Source: DATKFM01 sp963810485 (GTDB taxonomy: Bacteria; Pseudomonadota; Alphaproteobacteria; Dongiales; Dongiaceae). From it: a stretch of 64,000 nt of DNA. Below the pieces are notes generated by a model. The model searched no databases. It was given only the letters and a program-made list of their open reading frames with translations, and had not been told where the DNA came from. The stretch is from contig CAWENQ010000003.1 in the NCBI GenBank assembly GCA_963810485.1, forward strand, positions 930,001-994,000, written 5' to 3'. The translations under genes and the position numbers were made by a program. Numbering within the stretch: the stretch's first letter is position 1; each line of letters starts with the position of its first letter. Shown here one piece after another: positions 1 to 8,386 of this stretch.

Positions 1-20
1 ACAAGTTTCGTTTTCAATTT

Positions 21-88
21 CAGTAAAGACTACACAGATTGTCTATTAAATACTTTCTTTAAGTTAATTATCGTTGACGTCTTTACTG
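21..88. repeat. Spaced 10-bp inverted repeat at left edge
   Basis: Bases 21-30 (cagtaaagac) and 79-88 (gtctttactg) are perfect inverted copies separated by 48 bases of AT-rich DNA. They lie downstream of the stop codon of the MFS gene. This may be a terminator-like or regulatory fold, or the edge of something outside the window. No gene is visible in bases 1-126. Confidence 0.35.
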
Positions 89-126
89 TTAACCTTTCTG
101 CCGGTGGTTAATCCGGATCCTGGAAA

Positions 127-1323
127 CTATTCCGCCGGCTGGGGCGTGACGGCGGGCCGCCGGCCGGGCAGCAGGATCGCGGTCGCCAGCACCAGGGCCG
201 CACTGAGGCCGAGGATCCAGAACAGCGTCCGGAAATCGCCGGTGCGGGTGTAGAGGTAGGAAATCAACGGTACGGCCAATGCGCTCACGCCCAGCGAGAA
301 GAGATAATTGACGGCGAATATGCGCGACTGCCAGGCACTCGACACATGGCGTCCGATCAGCCAGTCGGACACCGGGATCTCGCCGAACACCAGCAGCAGC
401 GCGATAATCGTCACCACCATGAGCGGCAAGCCGAAGAATTGCCCGACCAGGACCAGGATGGGCACCTGCAACGTCACGATGACCAGCACCACCGGCTTGG
501 CGCCGTAGCGGTCGAGCAGCCGGCCGGTCGGCAATTGCGCAAAAGCGGCGAATGCGAAGGCAAATGCGGCAAAGGCGCCGGACGCCAGGAGATCGCCATC
601 GGCAATGTGCAATTGTTGATCGAACAGCTTCGGCACGGCGACTGTAATTCCGTTGAAGATCAGGCCGCCGAACAGCGCGGCGACGCCGACGAACAGGAAA
701 ACGCGCAGCAGCACGTTGCTGGAGACCTCGAATGCCGGCCTGCTCTTCGCCTCGGCTTTAGTGACATCCACATCCCGCCCCATGAAGCGCATGGCCAGAA
801 GGCCGAGCGCGATGCTGACAACGCCCGGCACGATGAAGGCCCAGCGCCAGCCGAACTCGACAGTCAGAAGGCCGGTCACAATGGCCGCGCCGGCAAAGCC
901 CATATTGCCGAAGACGCCGTTGAGCGCGATGGCGCGGCCGCTGCCATGGGCCAGCCGCACCACCGCGGCAATGGCCACGGGATGATAGATCCCGGCGAAC
1001 ACGCCGATCGCCGCCAAGGCTGCAGTTAGACTGACCGGCCCTGTCGCCAGCCCGGCCGCAATGCCCGACAGGCCGAGCCCGATGAAGAAGATCACCATCA
1101 TGCTGGAACGCCGCCAGCGATCGCCGAGCCAACCCGCCGGCAGCGTCGAAAGCCCGAGCGCGACGAAAGCCGCCGTTCCTAGCCACAGCGTATCGCCGTA
1201 GCCGCGTCCCCACTCCCGGTGAATCGCCAGCACGGCCGTCGGAAAGATCAGCATGAAGTAATGATCGAGGAAATGCGCGAGGTTGAGAAAAATGAACGGA
1301 CGTTTCTGACCCATGATCCTCAT
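127..1323 (-). CDS. MFS transporter
   Basis: Major facilitator superfamily permease of the inner membrane, about 400 residues, with a run of roughly 12 hydrophobic segments. The loop after the second segment, GWLGDRWRRS, is the conserved MFS motif A (G-x-L-a-D-r-x-g-r-r). The central loop is charged and cytoplasmic. The start is uncertain: in-frame ATGs lie at 1344, 1323 and 1314. The longest form overlaps the stop of the upstream hydrolase by 14 bases, and the 1314 start has a GAGG directly before it. Overlap or near-contact with the hydrolase suggests one transcript. The substrate cannot be read from the sequence; the family includes cyanate, nitrate and drug carriers. Confidence 0.85.
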   Translation of the reverse strand: MRIMGQKRPFIFLNLAHFLDHYFMLIFPTAVLAIHREWGRGYGDTLWLGTAAFVALGLSTLPAGWLGDRWRRSSMMVIFFIGLGLSGIAAGLATGPVSLTAALAAIGVFAGIYHPVAIAAVVRLAHGSGRAIALNGVFGNMGFAGAAIVTGLLTVEFGWRWAFIVPGVVSIALGLLAMRFMGRDVDVTKAEAKSRPAFEVSSNVLLRVFLFVGVAALFGGLIFNGITVAVPKLFDQQLHIADGDLLASGAFAAFAFAFAAFAQLPTGRLLDRYGAKPVVLVIVTLQVPILVLVGQFFGLPLMVVTIIALLLVFGEIPVSDWLIGRHVSSAWQSRIFAVNYLFSLGVSALAVPLISYLYTRTGDFRTLFWILGLSAALVLATAILLPGRRPAVTPQPAE

Positions 1324-1330
1324 CGCCCCA

Positions 1331-2221
1331 CTAACTTGCCGCATCCTGCCGCTGCATGCCGCCGGCCGCGCCGATCATGCCGTGGCGCCGCAGAAAATCG
1401 AGCACGGCATCGAAGCCGCGCACCTCGTCGAATCCCACATGGCCCAGGCCCGGATACACTTTCATCTCCTTGGGCGATGGCGCCAGCTCATAGAGGCGCT
1501 CGCCATAACGGATGGGAATAACCCGGTCCGACATGCCGTGCATGATGAAGATCGGGCAGCGCACTCGCGTAATCTTTTCTGTCGAGTTGTAGCGGTCCCG
1601 GACCAGCGCCCTCACCGGAAACATCCAGTAACGTCCCTGGGCCACGTCGACCACCGAGCTGTAGGGCGCCTCCAGCACCAGGGCACCGCAGGCAAACTCC
1701 GTCGCCATCTGCACTGCCACACCCGAGCCGAGGGACTCGCCATAGAACACGATGCGGCCGGGCTCCACGCCCTGCTTGCGCAGAAAAGCGATGGCCGCGC
1801 GCGCGTCGTCATAGAAGCCCTGCTCGCTCGGACTTCCGCTGTTGCCGCCGAAGCCGCGATACTCGGCCAGCAAGATCCCCATGCCCGCACCGGCATAGGG
1901 CAGGATGCGCCCGACGCGGTCGCCGATATTGCCGGCGTTGCCATGGAAATGCAGAAGCACCCGCGCGGCATCCGATGGCGGCGCGCGATACAGCGAATTC
2001 AGCTCAATGCCGTCGGAGCTGCGATAGGCAACCGGCTGGAGCAAGCCGTCCGGCCCGGCGCTCGGCCGATCGACGTTGGGATAGTAGAGCAGCTTCTGTT
2101 GATTGAAATAGAGCAGCGCCAGCACGCCCAGATAGACGATGGCGAGCCCCGCGAGAAAACTAAGCATGCGCCGCTTGATCCCGGACATCCGCTGTAAACC
2201 GATGCCGGAGAATGCCGTCAT
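1331..2221 (-). CDS. Membrane-anchored alpha/beta hydrolase (BEM46/YfhR type)
   Basis: Serine hydrolase of the alpha/beta fold, 296 residues at full length. A hydrophobic segment near residues 20-42 acts as an N-terminal membrane anchor. The nucleophile elbow GESLGSG, the acid in HGMSDRVIP and the late histidine in GLGHVGF give a complete Ser-Asp-His triad, and LLHFHGNAGN is the oxyanion-hole region. This layout is typical of the BEM46-like family, whose physiological substrate is generally unknown. In-frame ATGs at 2188 and 2167 are alternative starts. It lies directly upstream of, and overlaps, the MFS gene, so the two are probably co-transcribed. Confidence 0.85.
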   Translation of the reverse strand: MTAFSGIGLQRMSGIKRRMLSFLAGLAIVYLGVLALLYFNQQKLLYYPNVDRPSAGPDGLLQPVAYRSSDGIELNSLYRAPPSDAARVLLHFHGNAGNIGDRVGRILPYAGAGMGILLAEYRGFGGNSGSPSEQGFYDDARAAIAFLRKQGVEPGRIVFYGESLGSGVAVQMATEFACGALVLEAPYSSVVDVAQGRYWMFPVRALVRDRYNSTEKITRVRCPIFIMHGMSDRVIPIRYGERLYELAPSPKEMKVYPGLGHVGFDEVRGFDAVLDFLRRHGMIGAAGGMQRQDAAS

Positions 2222-2254
2222 CGGGCAGAACAGGCAACCGGCTTGCCTGCCGCT

Positions 2255-2677
2255 TCAGGGCCCCTCGCCTGCCAGGCTCTGATCGCGGAAATCGAGGAAA
2301 TGCTGTGCCGAGTTGAGCCCTTCGGTGCGGCACCAATTGCGATATCCGCCGAGCCCGCGATCGCCATATTCGAGATCGGCCGCGGTCAGGCCGCGGATGC
2401 GGAGCCAGCGCGCCACCGGATCGGTGATCCCGTCGCGGCGGCGGACGTAGCTCGTCTCCCGCAGGTAGCCGTCGAACACCTCGGCGGAGGTCAGGCCGCA
2501 ATACTCCACAACGCCATACATGTAGGCGATCTGCTTGAGCGCTGTCCCGCGAGATACTGGAACTTCCGCATGCGCGCCCGCAATAACGGCGGCAACAAAT
2601 GCAGTGGCAGCAAATACGGTAAGCCCTCTCGCATAGGTCATGGCTATGATCATGAAGCGCGGCCGGGTGAATGGCAA
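2255..2677 (-). CDS. Small exported protein of unknown function
   Basis: A 140-residue protein not recognised as a named family. The real start is probably the ATG at 2653 or 2641, giving a classical signal peptide (MTYARGLTVFAATAFVAAVIAGAHA) cut after AHA. The mature part of about 110 residues has a pair of cysteines (EYCG and NWCRT) that could form a disulfide in the periplasm, and repeated Tyr/Arg/Gly positions. It is 34 bases upstream of the hydrolase on the same strand. Confidence 0.65.
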   Translation of the reverse strand: MPFTRPRFMIIAMTYARGLTVFAATAFVAAVIAGAHAEVPVSRGTALKQIAYMYGVVEYCGLTSAEVFDGYLRETSYVRRRDGITDPVARWLRIRGLTAADLEYGDRGLGGYRNWCRTEGLNSAQHFLDFRDQSLAGEGP

Positions 2678-2823
2678 TCAGCAGCGCCGGTTGGGTAACG
2701 CCCCCAGGTGCGCCCCATCACCACGCTGTCGTGAGGAATTGTAAAGGGCCGGCGGGAAGGTCTAGGCTTGGCGATGCGAAGTGCACACTGCTATCTGCTG
2801 TGCGCGCCAGAGCCAGGAAAACC

Positions 2824-3732
2824 ATGGACGAGACCGTCTACGCACATCCGCTACATACCCGGCAGGCAATCCGGCCCCTGGAAAAGCGCTCGGATCGGCG
2901 GGGATTGATTCAGTTCGGCGCGCATTGTGCCGTGCTTCTGCTGACAGGCGGTACGATCTATCTCACACGCGGTTCGCTCTGGGTGATCGGCGCGATGATT
3001 GTCCACGGCATCGCCCTCATCTTTCTGTTCGCGGCCGAGCACGAATGCATTCACCGCACGGCGTTCCGCCGCCGCTGGTTGAATGATGCTGTCGCATGGC
3101 TCGCTGGACTGTTGATCCTGTTACCGCCGGCCTATTTCCGCTACTTCCACTTCGCCCATCACCGGCACACCCAGGATCCCGAGCGGGATCCGGAGCTGGC
3201 CACGCCCAAGCCTAAGAGCCTCAGTGAATGGCTGCTGCAAGTTTCGGGCTGGCCCTATTGGCGTGCAGAGGCCGTTCTGCTGATTTCCCACGCATTAGGC
3301 CGGGTCTCCGCACCCTTTGTGCCGGTACGCTGCCGCGCGGAACTCGTCACGGAAGCGCGCATTTTTCTTGCGATCTACGCAGCAGCGATCGTGTTGTCGG
3401 TCTGGATTGCAAGCGACGTCCTGCTCATCTACTGGATAATCCCAGCGCTTATCGGGCAGCCGTTCCTGCGCCTCTATCTGATGGCCGAACACACGGGCTG
3501 CGCACTGTCGTCAGACATGTTGTCCAACTCCCGCACGACGCGTAGCAACGCCGCGATTCGATTCATCGCCTGGAAGATGCCGTACCATGCCGAGCATCAC
3601 GCGTTTCCTTCGCTGCCGTTCCATGCTCTTCCCGCCGCGCACCGCTTGCTGCAAGCTGACCTCAAGGTCGTCGCCCACGGTTACTTCGCCGTGCAACGCG
3701 AGATTATTCGGGGATTCCAGCACGCCCGCTGA
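2824..3732 (+). CDS. Membrane fatty acid desaturase-like di-iron protein
   Basis: Integral-membrane di-iron oxygenase/desaturase, 302 residues from the ATG at 2824. All histidine clusters are present: HECIH at residues 73-77, HHRHT at 112-116 and HAEHH at 255-259. These bind the two irons. Hydrophobic pairs near residues 33-72, 89-105 and 175-215 are the membrane hairpins. The family introduces double bonds or hydroxyls into fatty acyl chains or carotenoids using O2 and electrons from ferredoxin or cytochrome b5. The acyl substrate is not deducible. An upstream in-frame extension to 2671 exists but its sequence is not desaturase-like. A terminator follows at 3743. Confidence 0.85.
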   Translation: MDETVYAHPLHTRQAIRPLEKRSDRRGLIQFGAHCAVLLLTGGTIYLTRGSLWVIGAMIVHGIALIFLFAAEHECIHRTAFRRRWLNDAVAWLAGLLILLPPAYFRYFHFAHHRHTQDPERDPELATPKPKSLSEWLLQVSGWPYWRAEAVLLISHALGRVSAPFVPVRCRAELVTEARIFLAIYAAAIVLSVWIASDVLLIYWIIPALIGQPFLRLYLMAEHTGCALSSDMLSNSRTTRSNAAIRFIAWKMPYHAEHHAFPSLPFHALPAAHRLLQADLKVVAHGYFAVQREIIRGFQHAR

Positions 3733-3742
3733 GCACGCGCCT

Positions 3743-3763
3743 TGATCCGCCGGATCCTTTTTT
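3743..3763 (+). terminator. Short intrinsic terminator after desaturase
   Basis: The small GC stem gatcc/ggatc around a gcc loop is followed directly by six T residues at 3758-3763. It lies 11 bases after the desaturase stop and between convergent genes. Confidence 0.5.
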
Positions 3764-3776
3764 GTACGGAACTTGC

Positions 3777-5220
3777 TTAGTCCTTCGCGTTGCCAATGAC
3801 GTCGTAGACCTTGGCCTGGAATGCCGCCAGCAGCCGGTCCATGTCATCAGCCAGCGGACGCTGATCCTTCATCGGCGGCATGACCGCTCGCACGTCGTCA
3901 ACCAACGCCTCCAGCGCCGGCGGAATCTTGCGTCCGGTGACAAAGAAAGCCTGCGATGCGATCACCGCTAGCGCCGCGAGTGCCGCATCGAGGCAGTAGC
4001 CCGCTTGCTCCTGCGCGCGCCAGGCGATGAAGGTCGGCGGTGCGGTGTCGTTCTGGCCGAAGCCACCGCCCTCGCTCCCCGGCAGGAAAGTGCGTTGCGC
4101 CGCTCGCTTCGCCTCCTCGGCAAAGCCGACCTGCACCATGTTCAGGCAGCCGATGTATCCGGCGCCGACCATCAGCTGGTCCGGCAGCAGCGAGAAGCGT
4201 CCGTCCAGAAGCTTCGAGCCATGCTTGTCGGCGATCGTGCAGAGGTCCGCGGCCGAGGCTGCCAGGTTATCCAGCGCCGGATAAGCGCCGCCATTGTGAT
4301 AGCCGCCGGTGCTGTAGACCCGTCCCAGCGGGTTCGTGGCGTCCGGCGGCAGGAATACCGGATTGTCGGTGATCGCCTGCAGGCTCCGCTCGGCAACCTC
4401 GCGGGCCTGCGCCACGGCGCGACGAAACTGCCCGAGGATACGCGGCAGGATGCGATAGCTCACCGGCGCCTGATAGGGCCGCCGCTCGCTGTCGGCGCCA
4501 TCGAGCAACCCGCGCAGGGACCGCAGCGCTGCGGCTTCATGGGGATCGTTCCAGAGTTCCTCGAACTCCGGCGCAAAGTGGCTGAGCGGCGCGCGGATCG
4601 CTTCGGCCGAGAGCGCCAGCACGCGCTCGGCCAGTTCAAGCCGCCGCTCCATGGCGATGACAGCATCGGCGATCAGCGCCGTCGCACAAGGCGAGCCGTT
4701 GATCAGCGACAGCGCTTCCTTCTCGCCGAGGTCGAATTTCTCCGCGAGGCCGTAAAACAGCGGCGCCAGGCCGAGGATCTCACCCGCACCGCCCTGGCCC
4801 ATGGCCGCGACTTTGGGCAACCGCTTCTCTCCGCAGCAGACCGGCCACGGCGATGCCCAGTTCGGGCGAGATCGCGGCATGGCCTTCGACATAGTTTGCC
4901 AGCCGGGTGAAGACGAAGCCCCTGACGACCCGTGTCGGCAGCGCCGGACCGAAGGCCGCGGCCGCCGCATAGGGTGGATTGCGCGCATGGTCCTTGCGCT
5001 CGGCCGGCGCCAGCCGGTTGCGCGCGTTCTGGCCATAGCCGCTGGTGACGCCATAGATCACAAGGTCAGGATCACTGTCGATCAGCGTCATGAACTGTCG
5101 ACGCCGTTCCGCCATGCGGGTCTGCGCACTGGTGGCGATCGTGACGGTCTCGGCGCCCCATGCTGCGGCGCGATAAGCGGGCAGCGTGAAGTCCGCCCGT
5201 GTTGCTAACTCGATAGGCAT
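3777..5220 (-). pseudogene. HAL/PAL-family ammonia-lyase homologue, frameshifted
   Basis: Aromatic amino-acid lyase superfamily protein, about 480 residues in all, read in two frames. The N-terminal part (4780-5220) contains YGVTSGYGQNARNRL, the substrate-lid tyrosine/Gly region of histidine ammonia-lyase. The C-terminal part (3777 to about 4830) contains LINGSPCATAL and the helical bundle. The frames cross near 4800-4850 and a single-base change joins them. At the position where the family has GSVGASGDLAPL, this protein has GQGGAGEILGLAPL, so the Ala-Ser-Gly that forms the MIO cofactor is not visible. It may therefore be a non-ammonia-lyase member or inactive. A sequence error is possible for the frameshift but not for the missing triad. 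Confidence 0.75.
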
Positions 5221-5532
5221 GCTGTGAATTTCTCGCTTCGTTGGAAATTTCGGTTTGCTGGCTTGCGACCCGCATCGCTGCGCCGCCGCGCAGAAATGAC
5301 GGCACTGTTACCTTCAACTATGTTGGCTGCTGAAGACTTGTCAAAACCTGCGCAGTATTCGGGCCCGGGGCCACTTGCTTTTCTTTTCAGGCAAGATCAA
5401 AGTAACCAAGACCTGTCCCTCGCGGAAGCATAATCCGCGAAGCTCACAGTAAATAGCTGTGGGGGTGTTGGTTTGACGCTTCGGGGTCGGGACAAACCAT
5501 TGGGGGAGTGTCTAGGAGCAGAGTGTGTTTCG
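5221..5532 (+). promoter_or_regulatory. Intergenic leader of the cold-shock gene, with hairpins
   Basis: This 312-bp gap between divergent genes has no ORF with coding character. Two hairpins lie just ahead of the cold-shock gene: tcgcgga/tccgcga at 5420-5440 and cacag/ctgtg at 5445-5461. Long structured 5' leaders that respond to temperature are known for csp mRNAs in other bacteria. Here the role is inferred from position only. Confidence 0.4.
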
Positions 5533-5841
5533 ATGAACGATCACAGCGAATCCGGCGGCCCCTCCTCGGAGCTGCAGGGCAAGGTGAAGTGGTTCAACGT
5601 AGAAAAGGGTTATGGCTTCGTAACGCCGGAGGATGGGTCGCAGGACGTGTTCCTCCATATCTCCGCATTGAAGCAAGCGGGGCTTCAGGACGCACCTGAA
5701 GGCGCCACCATCCATTGCGAGGTGGGCCAAGGCAGGAAAGGCGTCCAAGTCTTGCGCGTAATCCAGATGGATACGACAACGGCAACACCACGCGCCCAAA
5801 AGCCGCGCCGTCCGTATCCGCCGCGTCCGGCACAGGGTTAG
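5533..5841 (+). CDS. Cold-shock domain protein
   Basis: Single OB-fold cold-shock protein of 102 residues that binds single-stranded RNA or DNA and acts as an RNA chaperone. GKVKWFNVEKGYGFVTPEDG carries RNP1 (KGYGFV), and DVFLHIS carries RNP2. The domain covers about residues 16-80. A basic Pro/Arg tail (KPRRPYPPRPAQG) is longer than in the minimal 67-70-residue family members. The ATG at 5533 is chosen because the domain starts shortly after it and AGGAG lies at 5514-5518; the longer in-frame form from 5473 is less likely. Confidence 0.9.
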   Translation: MNDHSESGGPSSELQGKVKWFNVEKGYGFVTPEDGSQDVFLHISALKQAGLQDAPEGATIHCEVGQGRKGVQVLRVIQMDTTTATPRAQKPRRPYPPRPAQG

Positions 5842-6074
5842 CTGTAGCCCGCCGGCCGGATCGCAAGCGCCGTCGAACGGCGGCGCCGGTGGAAGCTGTT
5901 ACGCACCGCCAGGAATAGCTGACAGCGGTTCGCCTCCAAAGAAAAAATCCTTCTCCCCTCCGCCCTGCGTTGCTATGTCCGTTGCGGGCTTATGAATTCT
6001 TCCGCAAACAGTTGGCACCTGCCGCGCCTCCGCGCCCGGCGCCGGCCTCTTTCGAAGGGCATGCAACAGGCACG

Positions 6075-6557
6075 ATGATCGAAGCACGCGAATTCCGCCG
6101 GGCGCTCGGGTCTTTCGCCACGGGCATCACCGTGGTGACGACGGCGTCGCTGGATACCGGCATGGTCGGCATCACCGCAAACTCCTTCAACTCCGTATCG
6201 CTCGATCCGCCGATGGTCCTGTTCAGCCTTGACCGCCGCGCTTACAGCCTGCCGGCTTTCCATCAGGCGGGACATTTCGCCATCAATGTCCTGCGCGACG
6301 ATCAGCGCCACCTGTCGCAGATCTTTGCCACCGCGCTGATCGACAAGTGGGACAATGTTTCCTACGAGCTCTGGAACACCGGCTGCCCGATCCTCACCGA
6401 CGCGCTGGCCAGCTTCGAATGCAAGACCCAGCATATTTATGACGGCGGCGATCACCTGATCTTCGTCGGCCGCGTCGATAAGATGCGCTACAATTCCGAA
6501 GGGCCGCCCCTGCTCTACTTCCGGGGCGCTTATCACCGCATCGGCGATACCCACTGA
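6075..6557 (+). CDS. Flavin reductase domain protein (FMN-binding split barrel)
   Basis: NAD(P)H:flavin oxidoreductase-like protein of 160 residues. It starts at the ATG directly before IEAREFRRALGSFATGITVVT, the usual N-terminus of this family. TANSFNSVSLDPPMVLFSL binds the FMN phosphate, and GHFAINVL and the terminal YFRGAYH are further family marks. Such proteins reduce FMN or FAD for a separate monooxygenase. The next gene on the same strand, 230 bases away, encodes an acyl-CoA dehydrogenase-like flavoprotein, and that fold includes reductase-dependent monooxygenases. Pairing the two is an inference. Confidence 0.85.
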   Translation: MIEAREFRRALGSFATGITVVTTASLDTGMVGITANSFNSVSLDPPMVLFSLDRRAYSLPAFHQAGHFAINVLRDDQRHLSQIFATALIDKWDNVSYELWNTGCPILTDALASFECKTQHIYDGGDHLIFVGRVDKMRYNSEGPPLLYFRGAYHRIGDTH

Positions 6558-6788
6558 ACGCGCAGTTGTCGCGCAATTTTTGCAAAGAATTCCAGCTTCG
6601 TTCTCGCGTACCAACTGGTCCGTAATTGGTTCGTTTGGCGCGCGGTTGGTTGCAATTGGCTTGCTTCGGTTTTTCCCAATCGTGTAATTTTGTCCGAGAA
6701 ACCGGCCGGACGGCGCCCAATGCCGGACCGCCGAGCAGAAAAACCAGGGCCGGAACGCGGTCCGTCACAGGAGGTTCGCAAGGATCAA

Positions 6789-8189
6789 ATGAGCCAGAAA
6801 AAATGGGGGTCGGAAGACTTCTGGGGCCTGGGTTTCGAGTACGATCCGCAATGGCTGCTTACCGATGAACAGAAAAAGATCCAGGCGCTGATCATCGACC
6901 TCGCGCAGAAGGAAATGCGCGAAAACGCCATCGAGTCCGATAAAAAACTGCTTTTCCCGCGCAAGAATTTCCAGATCCTTGCCAAGCATGGCCTGCTCGG
7001 CCTGCTGGTGCCGAAATCGCTCGGCGGCCTCGGCCAGAATCATGTCTGCGCCGCCATGGTGGTGGAGACGATCGCGCGCTACGCCTGCCCTTCCACGGCC
7101 ATGTGCTACACCATGCATACCGGCGCGGTGGCGGCGGCGCTGTTCCGCCATCACGACAATCCGGTGCTGCAGGACATCATGCGGCGCATCGACAAGGATT
7201 GTCTGGTCGGCACGCTCTCCTACTCCGATCCCGAGACCGGCTCGCATTTCTGGTACCCGATTTCCTCCGGCGCGGAGAAAGTCGAAGGCGGGTACAAGGT
7301 ACGCAAGAAGGCCTCCTGGACAACGTCGGGCGGCTTCGCCGACTGGTATGTGCTGCAGACCACCAGTCCCGATTTCGGCGGCAACTATGCCGACCTCACC
7401 TGCTGGCTGGCGTTGAACAACGAGGTCAAGGCCGAGCCCTCGAAATGGGACGGCCTCGGCCTGCGCGGCAACCAGTCGGGCACGCTCGAACTGGATAATG
7501 TGGTGCTGAAAGCCGATCGCATGGTCGGCCCCAAGGGCGACGGCTCGAAGTCGAACGACGAATGCGTCGATCCCTTCTTCCTGCTCTGCTCCTCGGCCTG
7601 CTGGAACGGCATTTCGCTGGCGATGATCGATATCGCCAAGCGCCACACCACCATGAAGAAGCATGCCGACGTCGGCATGCGCGTCGCCGACTATCCAACC
7701 ATCCAGGACTATGTGGGCGAAGCGATCATCGACACCAATGGCTGCCGCTCGTTCGTCTATGGCATGGGCAAGGCGATGGACGACGCCACCAACAATTGCG
7801 ACTGGTCGATCCACAAGGATCTCGACGCCCTGCCCCGCGCGCAATATCTGCACTGGATGTGGCAGGTGAAGTTCGCGGCGGCGAAGAACGTCGCCCATGT
7901 ATCGGACAAGATGCTCCATGCCTGCGGCGGCACGGGCTACAAGCCCGGCCTGCAGATCGAGCGCCTGCTGCGCGACGGCAAGGCCGGCTGGGTCATGGGT
8001 CCGACCAACGAAGTGCTGCGCCAGTTCGTCGGCAAGTCGGCGCTGCTGGGCTTCCAGTCCCTCGACTACTGGAACCAGGCCGTCAACGAACGGGTGCTGA
8101 ACAACGAGATCAAGAAGCTCGATGCCAAGGGAAAACGTGAGCTGGCCGACAGGTTGCTCAAGGAAGCCCAGGCTAAAGCCGCAGAATAG
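6789..8189 (+). CDS. Acyl-CoA dehydrogenase-family flavoprotein
   Basis: FAD enzyme of the acyl-CoA dehydrogenase fold, 466 residues, longer than the usual 380-400. An N-terminal helical domain (residues about 20-140) is followed by a beta domain with KVRKKASWTTSGGFADWYVL and a C-terminal helical domain with HACGGTGYKPGLQIERLLRD. The catalytic glutamate of typical dehydrogenases is not obvious, because the usual site reads GPTNEVLRQFVGK. This could be a dehydrogenase or a DszC-like flavin-dependent monooxygenase served by the preceding reductase. The ATG at 6789 follows AGGAGG at about 6769-6774. A good terminator lies downstream at 8259. Confidence 0.8.
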   Translation: MSQKKWGSEDFWGLGFEYDPQWLLTDEQKKIQALIIDLAQKEMRENAIESDKKLLFPRKNFQILAKHGLLGLLVPKSLGGLGQNHVCAAMVVETIARYACPSTAMCYTMHTGAVAAALFRHHDNPVLQDIMRRIDKDCLVGTLSYSDPETGSHFWYPISSGAEKVEGGYKVRKKASWTTSGGFADWYVLQTTSPDFGGNYADLTCWLALNNEVKAEPSKWDGLGLRGNQSGTLELDNVVLKADRMVGPKGDGSKSNDECVDPFFLLCSSACWNGISLAMIDIAKRHTTMKKHADVGMRVADYPTIQDYVGEAIIDTNGCRSFVYGMGKAMDDATNNCDWSIHKDLDALPRAQYLHWMWQVKFAAAKNVAHVSDKMLHACGGTGYKPGLQIERLLRDGKAGWVMGPTNEVLRQFVGKSALLGFQSLDYWNQAVNERVLNNEIKKLDAKGKRELADRLLKEAQAKAAE

Positions 8190-8258
8190 CGGCCTCGAGG
8201 CGGAAGCCGGGAACGGGAGAACAGCGGCGCCGCAGTGAGAACATCGCATGCGAACTAG

Positions 8259-8286
8259 GGGCGGGCCCGCAAGGCCCGCCCTTTTT
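8259..8286 (+). terminator. Intrinsic terminator
   Basis: A perfect 9-bp GC stem (gggcgggcc / ggcccgccc) with a five-base loop is followed by five T residues at 8282-8286. It ends transcription after the acyl-CoA dehydrogenase-like gene. Confidence 0.85.
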
Positions 8287-8386
8287 ATTGCGGATTTACA
8301 TTGGCTTCCGGCCCCTTTTCCCGAATGCCCGCGCCAGTGTAACGTCGCCGGTCACGGAATCGTCCGCCCGCATATCCGGTGACTCA

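Noticed and set aside
2671..2823. N-terminal extension of the desaturase
   Set aside because: No desaturase similarity upstream of 2824, and it would overlap the start of the divergent exported protein.
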